Positions 6,951 through 8,272 of a stretch of DNA of 8,272 nucleotides are shown in pieces. The notes beneath the pieces are model-generated. The model was not told the DNA's origin. It saw only the letters and a program-made list of their open reading frames with translations, and made no database searches. The position numbers and the translations under genes were made by a program. How positions within the stretch are numbered: the stretch's first letter is position 1; every line of letters starts with the position of its first letter. The DNA is from CAYWBI01 sp964456445 (GTDB taxonomy: Bacteria; Calditrichota; Calditrichia; Calditrichales; J004), in NCBI GenBank assembly GCA_964456445.1, contig CAYWBI010000167.1, positions 1-8,272 of the forward strand. Direction: 5' to 3'.

Positions 6951-7178
6951 TCAACGCTCGGATAATTTGACCAATGCTTTAAATGAAGAAGATTTCCTTA
7001 GCACATTATGATCAATAAATAACTGTAATCGGAACAAGATGGCCGAATATCCTTTACTTTTTAAATATCCGTGATAACTATGCAATTTATTCTGCTTAAA
7101 ATAGCCCGGAATCAAAAGAATGCTATGACGCTGCGCAACTTTTAAAGCATTGGCATCCGGATGCATTCCAAAGAACAT
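6951..7178 (-). CDS. Doubtful 75-aa reading frame, possible gene remnant
   Basis: ATG at 7178, TGA at 6951-6953, 19 nt upstream of the lipoprotein start and on the same strand. The product starts MFFGMHPDANALKVAQRH and continues SILLIPGYFKQNKLHSYHGY, LKSKGYSAILFRLQ, ending ALVKLSER. The order LLIPGY, a gap of about 15 residues and a GYSAILFRL strand faintly recalls the first strand, oxyanion loop and second strand of alpha/beta hydrolases, but there is no nucleophile elbow or catalytic residue and the frame is far too short for that fold. No Shine-Dalgarno precedes the ATG. It could be a small unknown protein, a degraded fragment, or simply the leader of the lipoprotein transcript. It is listed because no other gene covers this stretch. 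Confidence 0.33.
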   Translation of the reverse strand: MFFGMHPDANALKVAQRHSILLIPGYFKQNKLHSYHGYLKSKGYSAILFRLQLFIDHNVLRKSSSFKALVKLSER

Positions 7179-7188
7179 TAAAATACTA

Positions 7189-7196
7189 ATTATAAA
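7189..7196. promoter_or_regulatory. Possible shared -10 region between divergent transcripts
   Basis: ATTATAAA gives TATAAT on the minus strand (7194-7189) and TATAAA on the plus strand (7191-7196), placed between the leftward frame ending at 7178 and the DUF1223 gene at 7215. I found no good -35 at 16-18 nt on either strand, so this is a weak call in AT-rich DNA. Confidence 0.22.
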
Positions 7197-7214
7197 TCCG
7201 TTTTTTCAAAATAT

Positions 7215-8045
7215 ATGACAACAATTATGCCAACATATCAAAAAATAAAAACCATCAAGTTGTTTCTTCTGCTCTGCCTGTTTGCAACAGTCATTGCCTG
7301 TGGTGGCAGAGAGCAGGAACTTACACTTAAATTGCAAGACCTTCCCGACAGCACTTTTGCGGTTGTGGAATTGTTTACCTCATTGGGCTGCGCCACCTGC
7401 CCATCCGCGGAAAAGGAAATGCAGTATCTTGCCCAAAAAGCAGAACAGTTAAATATCCCATTATTTATTTTGACGTATCATGTGGACTATTGGAACAGTA
7501 AGACCTGGAGCGATCCGTATAGCATGGCGGCCTGTTCAAACCGGCAAATGATGTACGCGGGCATCCTGCATACAAAAAATATCTACACGCCCCAGTCCGT
7601 TTTAAACGGCGTGACGGAAATTTCACCGGTCACATCCGGGGAATATATAGATTCCATTGTCCGGGTTTTAAAAAGCCCTATTCAAAATATGCAGACCATT
7701 CAGGCAAAAACTGCACAGCTTGGTGACTCTCTGCGCATCTCGGTCACACTTGGAAAAATAGACCCAAGAGAAAAATTGGTCATTGCCATCACCCAGCGCT
7801 CGGGTCAACCAAAAATAGTTACAGGTGAAAATGCAGGAATGACAATAAAGTGTACAAATATAGTCCGCTATTTATACGAAATGCCCTGCAATACAGTGGA
7901 TTTACAACATACAATAAAAATCCCCAACGATCTTAAGACGCAGGCAGGCGATATCGTATTGCTAACACAAAACAAACTTACCGGGCGCATAACCGGCGCC
8001 CGTTCAATGGGTTATCCTCCCGGAGGGGTCATCTCTGCCCTATAA
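7215..8045 (+). CDS. DUF1223-family thioredoxin-like lipoprotein
   Basis: A 276-residue protein matching the DUF1223 (PF06764) pattern: VVELFTSLGCATCPSAEKEM (50-69) with CxxC at C59/C62, then TYHVDYWNSKTWSDPYS (87-103), the NRQMMYAG and IYTPQSVLNG segments (109-132), and TGENAGMTIKCTNIVRYL (203-220). The family has a thioredoxin-like fold and is usually exported; its biochemical role is not established, but the conserved CxxC suggests thiol redox chemistry. Here the N-terminus is a lipoprotein signal, KLFLLLCLFATVIAC, with lipobox VIAC and C29 as the lipidation site, followed by Gly-Gly. So it is probably anchored to a membrane and faces the periplasm. Additional Cys at 107, 213 and 225 could form disulfides. 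Start: ATG at 7215 or at 7227 (MPTYQKIK); neither has a convincing Shine-Dalgarno. It is monocistronic as far as visible, divergent from the lipoprotein/barrel pair. Confidence 0.88.
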   Translation: MTTIMPTYQKIKTIKLFLLLCLFATVIACGGREQELTLKLQDLPDSTFAVVELFTSLGCATCPSAEKEMQYLAQKAEQLNIPLFILTYHVDYWNSKTWSDPYSMAACSNRQMMYAGILHTKNIYTPQSVLNGVTEISPVTSGEYIDSIVRVLKSPIQNMQTIQAKTAQLGDSLRISVTLGKIDPREKLVIAITQRSGQPKIVTGENAGMTIKCTNIVRYLYEMPCNTVDLQHTIKIPNDLKTQAGDIVLLTQNKLTGRITGARSMGYPPGGVISAL

Positions 8046-8060
8046 AAAGCAGATACTTTC

Positions 8061-8093
8061 CGCCATTTATAAAATGGCGCAACAGCATTTTTT
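8061..8093 (+). terminator. Possible terminator of the DUF1223 gene
   Basis: CGCCATTT (8061-8068) and AAATGGCG (8072-8079) form a perfect 8-bp stem with a 3-nt loop, 15 nt after the stop codon. A run of six T (8088-8093) follows, but 8 nt separate it from the stem, so it is not a textbook intrinsic terminator. It may instead be a 3'-end-protecting hairpin. Confidence 0.42.
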
Positions 8094-8272
8094 CCGGGAT
8101 GACCCGCTAATAGGGACCACACAAAATAGGATATGTATTAAAAAAATCGCATATATCCCTGATCCGGCGGCTTGCATCAATATGGATTTTTATTGATTGG
8201 TATTTTGCATATAACTACATAAGTGTCCGGTTAAAATTGCATAAACGACATTCAAGAAAAAATAATAGAAAT
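8094..8272. other. AT-rich right flank without a supported gene
   Basis: After the hairpin I see no reading frame with a ribosome binding site. An inverted repeat ATCAATA/TATTGAT (8176-8182 and 8191-8197, 8-nt loop) is present. The sequence around 8219-8235, CATAAGTGTCCGGTTAAAA, has the look of an insertion-sequence end, but no transposase is inside the window to support it. Confidence 0.3.

Noticed and set aside
7151..7165. TGGCATCCGGATGCA, resembling a sigma-54 -24/-12 site.
   Set aside because: Only 9 nt separate GG from GC where 10 are needed, and it lies in the doubtful 75-aa frame without an activator site.
8067..8177. Minus-strand 36-codon hydrophobic frame (GIYAIFLIHILFCVVPI), toxin-like in look.
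   Set aside because: No Shine-Dalgarno, no antitoxin RNA or promoter seen, and it runs into the hairpin; not enough to call a type I toxin.
8074..8196. Plus-strand 40-codon frame starting MAQQHFFRDDP.
   Set aside because: Its ATG is within the hairpin arm, with no Shine-Dalgarno; likely chance.

Overview
The window reads as a chromosomal stretch of a Gram-negative bacterium, probably from the FCB/Calditrichota/KSB1-like part of the tree. Evidence for this: a chemoreceptor and sigma-54 together, a PorV/UPF0164-like outer-membrane barrel carrying the motif RGLDAFWRNPANLGY, two predicted lipoproteins, moderate G+C genes separated by very AT-rich spacers, and Shine-Dalgarno sites in front of most genes. 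The phylum is an inference from gene style, not a demonstrated placement.

Layout, left to right. (1) 1-443 (+): the 3' end of a methyl-accepting chemotaxis protein, ending in an acidic tail with a likely CheR/CheB-docking pentapeptide. (2) 444-883: a spacer holding what looks like a small frameshifted minus-strand gene (414-739), served by a perfect-consensus sigma-70-type promoter at 799-826 whose -10 box is a palindrome that could also fire rightward into hisC. (3) 884-1969 (+): hisC, histidinol-phosphate/aromatic aminotransferase. (4) 2071-3531 (+): rpoN (sigma-54), with its own likely promoter in the 101-nt gap after hisC. (5) 6931-3535 (-): a translationally coupled pair, a 698-aa beta-rich lipoprotein of unknown function followed by a 436-aa outer-membrane beta-barrel protein; the genes overlap by 11 nt. 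A doubtful 75-aa reading frame lies just upstream. The pair converges on rpoN with only 3 nt between stop codons. (6) 7215-8045 (+): a DUF1223-family thioredoxin-like protein with a CxxC motif, here lipid-anchored. (7) 8046-8272: a hairpin that may end the DUF1223 transcript, then AT-rich sequence with no gene I can support.

Functionally the window is a mixture: chemotaxis, amino-acid biosynthesis, global transcription and cell envelope. The part least explained by known families is the lipoprotein/barrel pair, the best candidate here for an undescribed envelope system. The second point of interest is the broken small gene with its unusually strong promoter. I saw no CRISPR array, tRNA, rRNA, complete mobile element or defence island.
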